NCBI RefSeq assembly: GCF_900239185.1
Contig: NZ_OENA01000038.1
Location: forward strand, 124,001-188,000
Direction of reading: 5' to 3'
DNA: 64,000 nucleotides
Origin: Tenacibaculum finnmarkense
GTDB lineage: Bacteria; Bacteroidota; Bacteroidia; Flavobacteriales; Flavobacteriaceae
Part shown: one piece after another, positions 8,976-16,801 of the stretch
Position numbering within the stretch: position 1 is the stretch's first letter
How the letters are laid out: each line of letters opens with the position of its first letter
Program-made: the position numbers and the translations under genes
The notes under the pieces: generated by a model
What the model was told of the DNA's origin: nothing
Databases searched by the model: none
Seen by the model: only the letters and a program-made list of their open reading frames with translations

Positions 8976-9944
8976 TTATTTTTTACCGTTAGTTGCTAAT
9001 AAAAAACCAATGGTGAAATTTGCATCCCAGTCAAAAATTACGGAATGAACTTTAGTAACATCATTTATGGCTTTAAAAATATTTAAACCAGATTTTATTT
9101 TTTCATCCCTTCTTTTAATTACTTTTTGATAAAAATTAGTGTCTTTATTTAAAACCGTGTAACGTTCATTTCCTTTGCGTAAAGATTTTGCTAATTGATA
9201 CGGAACACCTCCTATTATAAAACATTGAGAAGCTCTGTTAGAAGGAATTTTTTCTGCAACTTTATGCACCGCTTTATATACAATTGTATCAGCGACTCCT
9301 TGCTGAAAATACTTAGCGCCATAGGTTTCTTTACCGATCATTTTATCGGAATCTAAATACGATATTTTTGTGTTTCCTGAGCCTATATCTACTAAATAAG
9401 CTGTTTTTTCATACCTTTTAGGAATAACAGCATCTAAGGCATATTGACCTTCTTGCTCAGGTGTTACTACATTTACAACGTAGCCTATTCTTTTAAGTTC
9501 TTGTTTTATTAGTTTGGTAATATCTTGTTTGTTAGCCCCTGAACTCACTACAAAATGTATGTTGCTAGGCTTTACACCAAACTCTATAATTCGTTGTATA
9601 TATTTCTTTAATTTTTTATTAACTTCTTCGGTATTGGTAATTCCTTCGGCAATTAAACTATTACCAAATTCTTTACTTTTCATCTCCCAGTTGTTGTTTT
9701 TATCAATAGCAACAATAAATGAATTAAAACCAGAGGCACCTAATTCTACCACTCCTTTTAAAGTTCCGTTAATTGGTTTGGTTGGTTTGTAATTAAAACT
9801 AGCCGTTTTCCTTTTTTCTTTTTTTGCCGATTTTTCAGCAATTTTACTAGTTAGTTTTACTTCTTTTTTTTCTTCTGATTTGCAAGAAACAAAGGCGTGT
9901 GAGATTGTTAATAAAACCATCCACAGCAAAGACATTTTTTTCAT
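8976..9944 (-). CDS. Exported Ppx/GppA-like ASKHA-fold lipoprotein
   Basis: A 322-residue protein. Residues 1-21 look like a lipoprotein signal (hydrophobic core, then FVSC with Cys21), followed by a very Lys/Glu-rich linker (22-48). The rest matches the actin-like ATPase fold of exopolyphosphatase/guanosine pentaphosphatase proteins: phosphate-1 motif VVELGASGFN (about 65-74), the TPEQEGQYAL segment that corresponds to the Ppx EEEA region, phosphate-2 motif LVDIGSGNTK (from about 184) and an adenosine-type FIIGGVP. Cytosolic Ppx/GppA enzymes hydrolyse polyphosphate or pppGpp. Export to the envelope is unusual for this fold, and the substrate there is unclear. The gene is monocistronic. The fold assignment is fairly secure; the activity is not. 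Confidence 0.72.
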   Translation of the reverse strand: MKKMSLLWMVLLTISHAFVSCKSEEKKEVKLTSKIAEKSAKKEKRKTASFNYKPTKPINGTLKGVVELGASGFNSFIVAIDKNNNWEMKSKEFGNSLIAEGITNTEEVNKKLKKYIQRIIEFGVKPSNIHFVVSSGANKQDITKLIKQELKRIGYVVNVVTPEQEGQYALDAVIPKRYEKTAYLVDIGSGNTKISYLDSDKMIGKETYGAKYFQQGVADTIVYKAVHKVAEKIPSNRASQCFIIGGVPYQLAKSLRKGNERYTVLNKDTNFYQKVIKRRDEKIKSGLNIFKAINDVTKVHSVIFDWDANFTIGFLLATNGKK

Positions 9945-10055
9945 AAAATTTAAAATTTAATTGTTTTTATCTGGGGAGGGCAATTTTTTGTAAAAATACT
10001 TTTTTTATTTTTTTGAAACAACAATTTTATATGAAGTAATTCTTAAGAAATAAAA

Positions 10056-10089
10056 AAAACCTTATAAATCAAAAGATTTATAAGGTTTT
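10056..10089 (-). terminator. Terminator downstream of tRNA-Cys
   Basis: A 15-bp perfect stem AAAACCTTATAAATC (10056-10070) / GATTTATAAGGTTTT (10075-10089) with an AAAA loop, immediately 3' of the tRNA on the minus strand. Confidence 0.9.
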
Positions 10090-10090
10090 G

Positions 10091-10164
10091 TGGAGGTGTC
10101 TAGCGGATTCGAACCGCTGTACATGGTTTTGCAAACCATTGCCTAGCCACTCGGCCAAGACACC
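10091..10164 (-). tRNA. tRNA-Cys (GCA anticodon)
   Basis: Read on the minus strand, a 74-nt cloverleaf: acceptor stem GGTGTCT / AGACACC, encoded 3' CCA, T-arm with GGTTCGAATCC and anticodon arm ATGGT-TTGCAAA-ACCAT giving anticodon GCA. A strong terminator follows. The intergenic stretch 9945-10279 holds nothing else that I can recognise. Confidence 0.97.
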
Positions 10165-10279
10165 TTTTTAATATTTAAGACTGCAAATTTACATTTTTTT
10201 TTTAAAACATTCCTTTTTTTATGGAAATTTTTATAAAAATGTTATTAACATTCTGTCAACATCTTAAAAATGTTTTGTG

Positions 10280-10642
10280 TTAATTAGTGCGAACATCCTT
10301 TAAAACAATAACTACTTCGGCTACATTTCCTCCAATTGGCGGATTAATTTTTGCTACGCTAACTTCGGCTTTATCAACAAGTTGTATTTCATCAAAAATT
10401 CTGTTTAAAATACGCTGTGCAACATGTTCTAATAATTCCGAACGAATTGCCATTTCTTGCTTTACAATATGATTTAAATGTACATAATCTACTGTGTCGG
10501 CAAGTTTATCTGTTGCTGATGATTTTTGCAAATTAGCTGTTACTTCAATATCAACTCGGTATTCTGAGCCAATTTTTGCTTCTTCTTCTAAACATCCGTG
10601 GTTGGTAAATAATCGAATGTTGTTAACACGTATAATTCCCAT
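10280..10642 (-). CDS. folB: Dihydroneopterin aldolase
   Basis: A 120-residue FolB, the usual length. It converts 7,8-dihydroneopterin to 6-hydroxymethyl-7,8-dihydropterin in folate synthesis. Diagnostic features are the N-terminal VNNIRLFTNHGCLEEE with the catalytic-region Glu, the central TVDYVHL, and the C-terminal AKINPPIGGNVAEV. It is cytosolic and probably octameric. It is a single gene on the minus strand, divergent from rimK, with a TATTTTTG box 50 bp upstream. Confidence 0.93.
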   Translation of the reverse strand: MGIIRVNNIRLFTNHGCLEEEAKIGSEYRVDIEVTANLQKSSATDKLADTVDYVHLNHIVKQEMAIRSELLEHVAQRILNRIFDEIQLVDKAEVSVAKINPPIGGNVAEVVIVLKDVRTN

Positions 10643-10691
10643 AATATTTTTTTAAGTATATTTTAAAGTATATTTTTTGAAAAAATTAGTA

Positions 10692-10699
10692 CAAAAATA
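10692..10699 (-). promoter_or_regulatory. -7 box of the folB promoter
   Basis: TATTTTTG on the minus strand (TAnnTTTG consensus), 50 bp before the folB ATG. Confidence 0.4.
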
Positions 10700-10750
10700 C
10701 GTTTTTTACTTTACTTAAAAATATAGCTGTTTTTCACTCAAAAAAAACAG

Positions 10751-10758
10751 TAAATTTG
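10751..10758 (+). promoter_or_regulatory. -7 box of the rimK promoter
   Basis: TAAATTTG matches TAnnTTTG and lies 36 bp before the rimK ATG. Confidence 0.45.
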
Positions 10759-10793
10759 TTTTAACTGAACCACCAATCAATATTTATGTATTT

Positions 10794-11681
10794 ATGACAA
10801 TTTTTATTCTTTCTGTAAGCGATCAAATTTATTCTACCCAAAGAATATATAAAGAAGCTACCCGTCGTGGGCATAATGTGCGTATTATTAATCATTTAAA
10901 ATGTACGGTAAAACTTGCAAATGGCAAAGTCGAAATACACTATAACGGCGAAAATATTATTGATATTCCTGATGTAATTATCCCTCGAATTGGCGCTTCT
11001 GCTACACGTCATGGCGCTGCTATAGTCAAACAGTTTGAACTAAGTGGTGTTTATAGTACAGTAACTTCAATGGGTATTTTACAAGCTCAAAATAAGGTGC
11101 GTACTTTGCAAATTATGAATCAGAACAATATTGCGATTCCCAATACTATATTTTCTGTAAACCCCGATACTATTGATGAACAAATTAATTTATTAGGCGG
11201 CGCACCCATTATTATCAAATTACAAGAAGGCACACATGGTTCAGGTGTTATTTTGGCAGAAAGTAATCAATCAGCAAAATCAATTATTGATACGATGTAC
11301 GCTACTAATGCCAATATTTTGTTACAAGAATTTATCGCCGAGAGTAATAGTGAAGATATCCGTGCTTTTGTGGTTAATAACAAGGTTGTTTCAGCAATGA
11401 AAAGAAAAGGTGCTGCAGGTGATTTCCGTTCTAATATTCATCAAGGAGGAAGCGGATTTAAAATTTCTTTATCCGAAGAAGAAAAAGAAATAGCCATAAA
11501 AGCAAGCCAATATTTAAACTTACCCGTTGCAGGAGTTGATTTAATTCGTTCTAAAAGAGGTGCTTTATTAATTGAAGTAAATACCGCCCCTGGCTTGCAA
11601 GGAATCGAAAATTATACAAATCAGAATATTGCCAAAATGATTATTAAATTTTTAGAAGACGATGTTTACACAAAACTTTAA
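10794..11681 (+). CDS. rimK: RimK family ATP-grasp amino acid ligase
   Basis: A 295-residue ATP-grasp ligase of the RimK group. In E. coli RimK adds glutamates to the C-terminus of ribosomal protein S6 and can make poly-glutamate. Visible motifs are the N-terminal domain with IPRIGASATRHG, the ATP-grasp core LQEGTHGSGV, the lid segment AMKRKGAAGDFRSNIHQGG, and the Mg/ATP-binding IEVNTAPGLQG. It overlaps the following aspartoacylase-family gene by 20 bp, so the two are translationally coupled. The true target in this organism may be S6 or another peptide. Confidence 0.9.
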   Translation: MTIFILSVSDQIYSTQRIYKEATRRGHNVRIINHLKCTVKLANGKVEIHYNGENIIDIPDVIIPRIGASATRHGAAIVKQFELSGVYSTVTSMGILQAQNKVRTLQIMNQNNIAIPNTIFSVNPDTIDEQINLLGGAPIIIKLQEGTHGSGVILAESNQSAKSIIDTMYATNANILLQEFIAESNSEDIRAFVVNNKVVSAMKRKGAAGDFRSNIHQGGSGFKISLSEEEKEIAIKASQYLNLPVAGVDLIRSKRGALLIEVNTAPGLQGIENYTNQNIAKMIIKFLEDDVYTKL

Positions 11682-12627
11682 AAATGACGTTGTAGAAATT
11701 CGAGGGCATAAAATTGGACTCGGAAAATCAGAACTTATTAAAATTCCTATTGATAGACTGCCAACGGGTACGCTTATCGAAATTCCCGTATATGTTTTTA
11801 ATGGATCACAAGCAGGACCTACTATTTTATTACAAGGTGGTTTGCATGGCGACGAGGTAAATAGTGTTGAATTGGTTCGTAGAATGCTGATTGATAAAAA
11901 CTATAAAATTCAGCGAGGTTGCGTTATTGTAGTGCCTTTATTAAATGTTTTTGGCTTTTTGAGTCTGTCTCGAAATATGCATGGAAAAGATGTAAACAGA
12001 AGTTTTCCAGGAAGTAAAAAAGGCTCTTTAGCGAGTAGAATGGCGTATTATTTAATGCAAGAAATTACTAAAAATGTTGATTTTGCCATCGATTTTCATA
12101 CAGGAGGCGCACAAAGAAGTAATTTTCCGCAAATACGATATACGCCTGATGATGAAGATGCTTTTCAATTAGCGAAACTATTTAATGCTCCTTTATTATT
12201 TGGTTCAAAACAGATTCCTAAATCGTTTAGAAATCAATGTTATAAAAATAATATTCCTGTAATTGTGTATGAAGGAGGTGAGGCATTGCGTTTAGATGAA
12301 CATGCAATTCAAGAAGGAATAAACGGAACGCTTCGAGTGTTAAAACATTTTAAGATGATTTCTGAAAATATTGAAATTCCTAAAAACACAAGCGTTATCA
12401 TCAGTAAAAAAAGAATGTGGATTCGTGCTAAAGTTGCTGGGTTATTTAATCCGACAGTAAAAAATGGTGCTTTTGTTTTAAAAGGACAAGTTTTAGGGCA
12501 TATTATGGATACTTACGGAGCAACAAATTTTGCTGTAAAAGCTTCTGCGGATGGCTATATTATCGCCAAAAATAATTTCCCGATTGTAAATATGGGTGAT
12601 GCCTTATTTCACTTCGGAAATGCTTAA
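11662..12627 (+). CDS. Succinylglutamate desuccinylase/aspartoacylase family zinc hydrolase
   Basis: A 321-residue M14-type metallohydrolase of the AstE/AspA family. It has zinc ligands in GLHGDEVNSVE, substrate-binding GKDVNRSFPG, the third ligand in FHTGG and the catalytic Glu region VYEGGEALRLDE. The C-terminal part is a beta-rich lipoyl-like domain (KASADGYII). It starts inside the end of rimK with a 20-bp overlap. This RimK-hydrolase pairing suggests one enzyme adding amino acids and the other removing or trimming them. The exact substrate is inference. No signal peptide, so it is cytosolic. Confidence 0.88.
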   Translation: MFTQNFKNDVVEIRGHKIGLGKSELIKIPIDRLPTGTLIEIPVYVFNGSQAGPTILLQGGLHGDEVNSVELVRRMLIDKNYKIQRGCVIVVPLLNVFGFLSLSRNMHGKDVNRSFPGSKKGSLASRMAYYLMQEITKNVDFAIDFHTGGAQRSNFPQIRYTPDDEDAFQLAKLFNAPLLFGSKQIPKSFRNQCYKNNIPVIVYEGGEALRLDEHAIQEGINGTLRVLKHFKMISENIEIPKNTSVIISKKRMWIRAKVAGLFNPTVKNGAFVLKGQVLGHIMDTYGATNFAVKASADGYIIAKNNFPIVNMGDALFHFGNA

Positions 12628-12694
12628 TAATTTATCAAAAAGAAGCCGAAATATTACTAAAATTATTAAAAACACACCTATAAATAAATAGCAG

Positions 12695-12702
12695 TATCTT
12701 TG
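12695..12702 (+). promoter_or_regulatory. -7 box of the rhlE promoter
   Basis: TATCTTTG (TAnnTTTG) lies 47 bp before the helicase ATG, giving a leader of about 40 nt. Confidence 0.5.
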
Positions 12703-12749
12703 CAGCTTCATAGAGGTGCTTATTTTAGAGTATTTCTAAAAAAACATAT

Positions 12750-14096
12750 ATGACATTTAAATCTTTAGGATTATCCGATGCTTTATTAAAAGCCATCGAC
12801 GAAAAAGGATACGATACCCCATCACCAATTCAAGCAAAAGCAATACCACCTATTTTAGAAGGGAAAGATGTATTAGCTTCAGCACAAACAGGAACAGGAA
12901 AAACAGCAGGTTTTACATTACCAGTTTTACAACGTTTAGCAGACTCTAAACACCCTAAATACAGACCTGTAAGAGCATTAGTACTTACACCAACAAGAGA
13001 GCTTGCTGCCCAGGTTCATGACAATGTAAGAGAATATAGTAAGTATTTAGACATCAGATCTGCCGTAGTTTTTGGAGGTGTAAAAGCTGCCAGTCAAATA
13101 AAAACATTACGTCAAGGAGTCGATATTTTAGTTGCCACTCCTGGTAGATTGTTAGATTTACACGATCAAAAAGCAGTATCATTTAACAGAATAGAAGTAC
13201 TTATTTTAGATGAAGCTGATAGAATGTTAGACATGGGTTTTGTTAGAGATATTAACAAAATCATTAGTTTTATGCCTGCAAAACGTCAAAACTTGATGTT
13301 TTCTGCAACATTTTCAACAGAAATTAAAAGATTAGCTTCAGGAATTTTAAGAAATCCTGTTTCAGTAGAAGCAGAACCTGAAAATTCAACGGCAGAGAAA
13401 GTTTCTCAAAAAGTATATGCGGTAGATAAAGGTAAAAAAACTGAAGTGGTTATCAACTTAATTCAAGAAGGTAACTGGAGTCAGGTTTTAATTTTTACAA
13501 GAACTAAACACGGTGCGAATAAATTAACTGAAAAATTAATAAAATCAGGAATTTCAGCAGCGGCAATTCATGGAAATAAAAGTCAAGGAGCTCGTACAAA
13601 AGCATTGGCAAATTTCAAGAATAATACCAACAGAGTTTTAGTAGCTACTGATATTGCAGCCCGTGGAATTGATATTCCTTTATTGCCACACGTTATCAAC
13701 TTCGAATTACCAAATGTACCAGAAGATTATGTACATAGAATTGGTAGAACAGGTAGAGCAGGTGCAAAAGGTGAAGCGCTTTCATTAGTTTGTAGTGAAG
13801 AAACGGAGTATCAAAAGGAAATAGAAAAAATATTAAAGCAGAAATTAAAAACCGAAATTATTCCTGGGTACGAACCTAGAGATACTGCCGGTGCTAAAAG
13901 AGCTGCAACACAAAAGAAGGGTTCTACACCTAAGAAAAAAGGCGTAGGCGCTAGTCATAGAGGTGGTAGTACTGCTGCAAAACCAAAAAGACAGCGTCCT
14001 AGCAATAATTCAAGAAGCAACAATTCGGGAAGTTCTTCTAGAGGTGGTTCTTCTAGTAATTCTGAAGGTTCATCAAAAAGAAATACAAGAAGATAA
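12750..14096 (+). CDS. rhlE: DEAD-box ATP-dependent RNA helicase, RhlE-like
   Basis: A 448-residue RNA helicase with all canonical motifs in order: Q motif (YDTPSPIQ), Walker [23 protein letters not shown] in [16 protein letters not shown] in FSATFS, and HRIGRTGR. From about residue 370 the tail is disordered, basic and Ser/Gly/Arg-rich, which is typical of RNA-annealing tails in Bacteroidota RhlE proteins. Family members remodel rRNA and mRNA, often at low temperature. It is a single gene between its own promoter and the terminator at 14122-14160. Confidence 0.95.
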   Translation: MTFKSLGLSDALLKAIDEKGYDTPSPIQAKAIPPILEGKDVLASAQTGTGKTAGFTLPVLQRLADSKHPKYRPVRALVLTPTRELAAQVHDNVREYSKYLDIRSAVVFGGVKAASQIKTLRQGVDILVATPGRLLDLHDQKAVSFNRIEVLILDEADRMLDMGFVRDINKIISFMPAKRQNLMFSATFSTEIKRLASGILRNPVSVEAEPENSTAEKVSQKVYAVDKGKKTEVVINLIQEGNWSQVLIFTRTKHGANKLTEKLIKSGISAAAIHGNKSQGARTKALANFKNNTNRVLVATDIAARGIDIPLLPHVINFELPNVPEDYVHRIGRTGRAGAKGEALSLVCSEETEYQKEIEKILKQKLKTEIIPGYEPRDTAGAKRAATQKKGSTPKKKGVGASHRGGSTAAKPKRQRPSNNSRSNNSGSSSRGGSSSNSEGSSKRNTRR

Positions 14097-14121
14097 TTTT
14101 TTTAATTTCTTATAGAATACT

Positions 14122-14160
14122 AAAACCTCCAAAGTTTGATTATCAAATTTTGGAGGTTTT
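14122..14160 (+). terminator. Terminator of rhlE
   Basis: Stem AAAACCTCCAAA / TTTGGAGGTTTT extended by TTTGA / TCAAA after one mismatch, followed by T-rich sequence. Confidence 0.85.
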
Positions 14161-14200
14161 CTATTTTTATATCACTTACAACATTTTTTATTAAAATTAT

Positions 14201-14290
14201 TAGAAGCTATTTCCCGCTTTCCGCACTCGCTTTTTTTTGAAGAAAAATCAAAAAAAGAGCTCAAACAAAGCTTCAATCGGGGCTAGGAAT
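14201..14290 (-). repeat. Conserved intergenic structured element, copy A
   Basis: Read on the minus strand it starts CCTAGCCCCGATT, continues GTTTGAGCTC, then a T-run/A-run hairpin, GCGAGTGCGGAAAGCGGG and AAATAGCTTC. Two further copies lie at 29369-29455 and 49649-49740. GAAGCT near the 5' end pairs with AGCTTC at the 3' end, closing the element. It lies antisense to both flanking plus-strand genes. The remaining intergenic sequence (14161-14200, 14291-14430) has no gene that I recognise. Confidence 0.8.
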
Positions 14291-14430
14291 TTCAACTATT
14301 TTCAAGCGATAGAACAAAACAACTTACAGCTTGTTAAAAAAAGTTAAAAATCATAAAAAAACACCATACTACAATAACTTTAATCCTATCTTTTAGCTAC
14401 TTTTGAACAAGAATTTTAATTGTTAGCATT

Positions 14431-15723
14431 ATGAAATACGACCCAATAGACAGTAGCTTATTTATAGAAAACCGCAAAAATTTTATGGCAAAAATGAAGC
14501 CAAATAGTATTGCTGTTTTTAATTCAAACGATGTATATCCAGTAAGTGCCGATAGTGCGCTTCCTTTTGAACAACATCGTGATATTTTCTTTTTAAGTGG
14601 TGTTGACCAAGAAGAAAGTGTTTTACTTTTATTTCCTAATTGCCCAAAAGAACATTTACGTGAAGTATTATTTTTACGTGAAACAAACGAACATATTGCT
14701 GTTTGGGAAGGTGCAAAATTAACCAAAGAAAAAGCCCTAGTAACAAGCGGAATCAAAAGCGTTTATTGGTTACAAGATTTAGAAAAAGTACTTGCCGAAA
14801 TGATGGCACTTGCCGAAAACGTGTATATAAACACCAACGAACATTATCGTGCATCGGTAGAAACAGAAACTCGTGAAGCGCGTTTTACAAAATGGTTATT
14901 AGCAAAATATCCTGCACATTCTGTAGCTAAAAGTAATCCTATTTTACAACATTTACGCTCTTTAAAAAATCCTATTGAATTAGCTTTAATTCAAAAAGCC
15001 TGCGATATTACCGAAAAAGGATTCAGACGTGTCTTAGATTTTATCAAACCTGGGGTTTGGGAATATGAAATTGAAGCTGAATATATTCATGAATTTATCA
15101 GAAACCGTTCTAAAAGATTTGCCTACACACCAATTATAGCTTCAGGAAATAATGCCAACGTATTGCATTATATTGAAAATAATCAACAATGTAAAGCGGG
15201 CGATTTAATTTTGATGGATGTTGGTGCGCAATATGCCAATTACGCTTCCGATATGACTAGAACCGTGCCTGTTTCTGGTCGTTTTTCTGAACGTCAAAAA
15301 GCAGTGTATAATGCGGTAAACCATGTAAAAAATGAAGCTACCAAATTATTAGTCCCTGGAACTATTTGGGCTGATTATCATAAAGAAGTGGGTAAAATAA
15401 TGACTTCAGAATTGTTAGATTTAAAATTAATCGACAAGGCTGATGTTCAAAACGAAGACCCAAACTGGCCTGCATATAAAAAATATTTTATGCACGGAAC
15501 TTCGCATCACATGGGCTTAGATACCCACGATTACGGATTGTTACATCAGCCAATGCAAGCAAATATGGTATTTACCGTTGAGCCTGGAATTTATATTCCT
15601 GAAGAAGGTTTTGGTATTCGTTTAGAAGACGATGTGGTAATTCAACAAAATGGTACACCATTTAATTTAATGCGTAACATTCCTATTGATGCTGATGAAA
15701 TTGAAAGTATTATGAATAAATAA
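14431..15723 (+). CDS. pepP: Aminopeptidase P family (M24B) Xaa-Pro peptidase
   Basis: A 430-residue cytosolic peptidase that removes N-terminal residues preceding proline. The N-terminal AMP_N domain (about 1-160) is followed by the pita-bread catalytic domain. Its five metal ligands are visible: Asp in LMDVGAQY, Asp in ASDMTRT, His in GTSHHMGLDTHD, Glu in VEPGIYIP and Glu in IRLEDDV. Length and layout match E. coli PepP. It is monocistronic, ending at a clear terminator (15792-15818). Confidence 0.94.
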   Translation: MKYDPIDSSLFIENRKNFMAKMKPNSIAVFNSNDVYPVSADSALPFEQHRDIFFLSGVDQEESVLLLFPNCPKEHLREVLFLRETNEHIAVWEGAKLTKEKALVTSGIKSVYWLQDLEKVLAEMMALAENVYINTNEHYRASVETETREARFTKWLLAKYPAHSVAKSNPILQHLRSLKNPIELALIQKACDITEKGFRRVLDFIKPGVWEYEIEAEYIHEFIRNRSKRFAYTPIIASGNNANVLHYIENNQQCKAGDLILMDVGAQYANYASDMTRTVPVSGRFSERQKAVYNAVNHVKNEATKLLVPGTIWADYHKEVGKIMTSELLDLKLIDKADVQNEDPNWPAYKKYFMHGTSHHMGLDTHDYGLLHQPMQANMVFTVEPGIYIPEEGFGIRLEDDVVIQQNGTPFNLMRNIPIDADEIESIMNK

Positions 15724-15791
15724 TAATTTTATTTAAAAGACTATTCTGAAAATAAAGCTTAAAAATTATCAAGAAAATTGTACAAGAATTA

Positions 15792-15818
15792 CAAGGGGCT
15801 AAAACCCCTTGTTTTTTT
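15792..15818 (+). terminator. Terminator of pepP
   Basis: Stem CAAGGGG / CCCCTTG with a 6-nt loop, followed by seven T residues. Confidence 0.9.
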
Positions 15819-15864
15819 GCTTGAAAACTAAAAAAAATAAAATTATTGCTAAAAATAAAATGTT

Positions 15865-16488
15865 ATGATTAAAAAAAATGTACTACTTATTTTACTATTT
15901 ACCAGTTGCTTGTCTTTTTCACAATCTAACTGGAAAAAATTTAAAAAATTATCTTCTGCAAAAAAAATATGGATTATTTTTCATCCATTTAAAGCTAAAA
16001 AAGCACAACAGATTTCTAAAAAAGCGTACAGAGTTGCCGATTCTATTAAAAAATCGCCAGTATTAGATGGCGATGGTTCAGGCGGGCAAGTTGATGCCTT
16101 TCGTCATGCCTTTTGGATGGCTAGTTTGCGTCAAGAAATAGGAAAAAATGCCGCTCGTTCTTTAGGAAAAGCACACGAAAGAGAAAATTATCAAACTTAT
16201 AAAAAACGAAAACTAGAAGACGGTGTTATTCCTGATAAAATAGCAACAACGATGGATTTATTTAATAATAATATTGGATTATCGCTTACTAAAAAAGGCG
16301 TTATAACACCTAAGAAAGCATTAATTTATAAAGTGATAAACGCGGTTAAAGCAGGGAGATTAAAAATTATTAAAAAAGATGCCAACGGAAATTTTTTAAC
16401 CTGTAATAATACCCCTATTTCTGAAAAATCATTAAAAGGAAAGTGGGAAAATAATAAGTGTTTGGTAAATTCGAATCATATAAAATAG
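15865..16488 (+). CDS. Secreted protein with DAFRHAFW motif (DUF6973-like)
   Basis: A 207-residue protein with a cleavable signal peptide (hydrophobic residues 5-18, then SFSQSN). The core carries GGQVDAFRHAFWMA followed about 25 residues later by GKAHE, a pattern I associate with the DUF6973 family, whose function is unknown. The conserved His and Glu residues could bind metal, but this is not shown. The C-terminus is Lys-rich with two cysteines (LTCNNT and NKCLV) that might form a disulfide. It stands alone between pepP and glnS. Confidence 0.65.
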   Translation: MIKKNVLLILLFTSCLSFSQSNWKKFKKLSSAKKIWIIFHPFKAKKAQQISKKAYRVADSIKKSPVLDGDGSGGQVDAFRHAFWMASLRQEIGKNAARSLGKAHERENYQTYKKRKLEDGVIPDKIATTMDLFNNNIGLSLTKKGVITPKKALIYKVINAVKAGRLKIIKKDANGNFLTCNNTPISEKSLKGKWENNKCLVNSNHIK

Positions 16489-16560
16489 GGTTTAAAAACA
16501 AGTAACACAAACAATATAATTTGTTAACATATACTTACGTTTTAAGGCTAAAAACAGTTT

Positions 16561-16568
16561 TATATTTG
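16561..16568 (+). promoter_or_regulatory. -7 box upstream of a candidate small RNA
   Basis: TATATTTG is a good TAnnTTTG match. No open reading frame begins downstream before the T-run terminator at 16642-16648, so it probably drives a short untranslated RNA. Confidence 0.45.
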
Positions 16569-16573
16569 CAGTG

Positions 16574-16648
16574 TTGTTGTTTTTAAAACATATCCCCCCG
16601 TGTGTTAAATACTGAACTCGTAGACTTGTGTGTTGCGAGTTTTTTTAT
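16574..16648 (+). ncRNA. Candidate small non-coding RNA of about 75 nt
   Basis: Between the -7 box at 16561-16568 and a run of seven or more T residues lies a short transcript candidate. It contains a striking CCCCCC tract (about 16594-16599) and ends with a hairpin AACTCG (16615-16620) / CGAGTT (16636-16641) directly followed by T residues. It is not close enough to glnS (ATG 16802, own -7 box 16774-16781) to be a simple leader. I do not recognise it as a known RNA family. Only a promoter match and a terminator support it. Confidence 0.4.
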
Positions 16649-16773
16649 GCCTTTTTTATAAAGTGAACTGTTAAACGAACTGTTTTAAATGTGATTTTTA
16701 CAGGTGGATAAAAATATTTAAATTAAATGATAGGCTTTTTTTTTATATAGAAATCCCTTCCACAATTTTTGCG

Positions 16774-16781
16774 TAATTTTG
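16774..16781 (+). promoter_or_regulatory. -7 box of the glnS promoter
   Basis: TAATTTTG matches TAnnTTTG and lies 20 bp before the glnS ATG at 16802. Confidence 0.45.
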
Positions 16782-16801
16782 TACTTCAATTTCAACAGAA
16801 G

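Noticed and set aside
14397..14756. Minus-strand ORF over the start of pepP
   Set aside because: It overlaps a clear PepP N-terminus on the other strand and has no family match.
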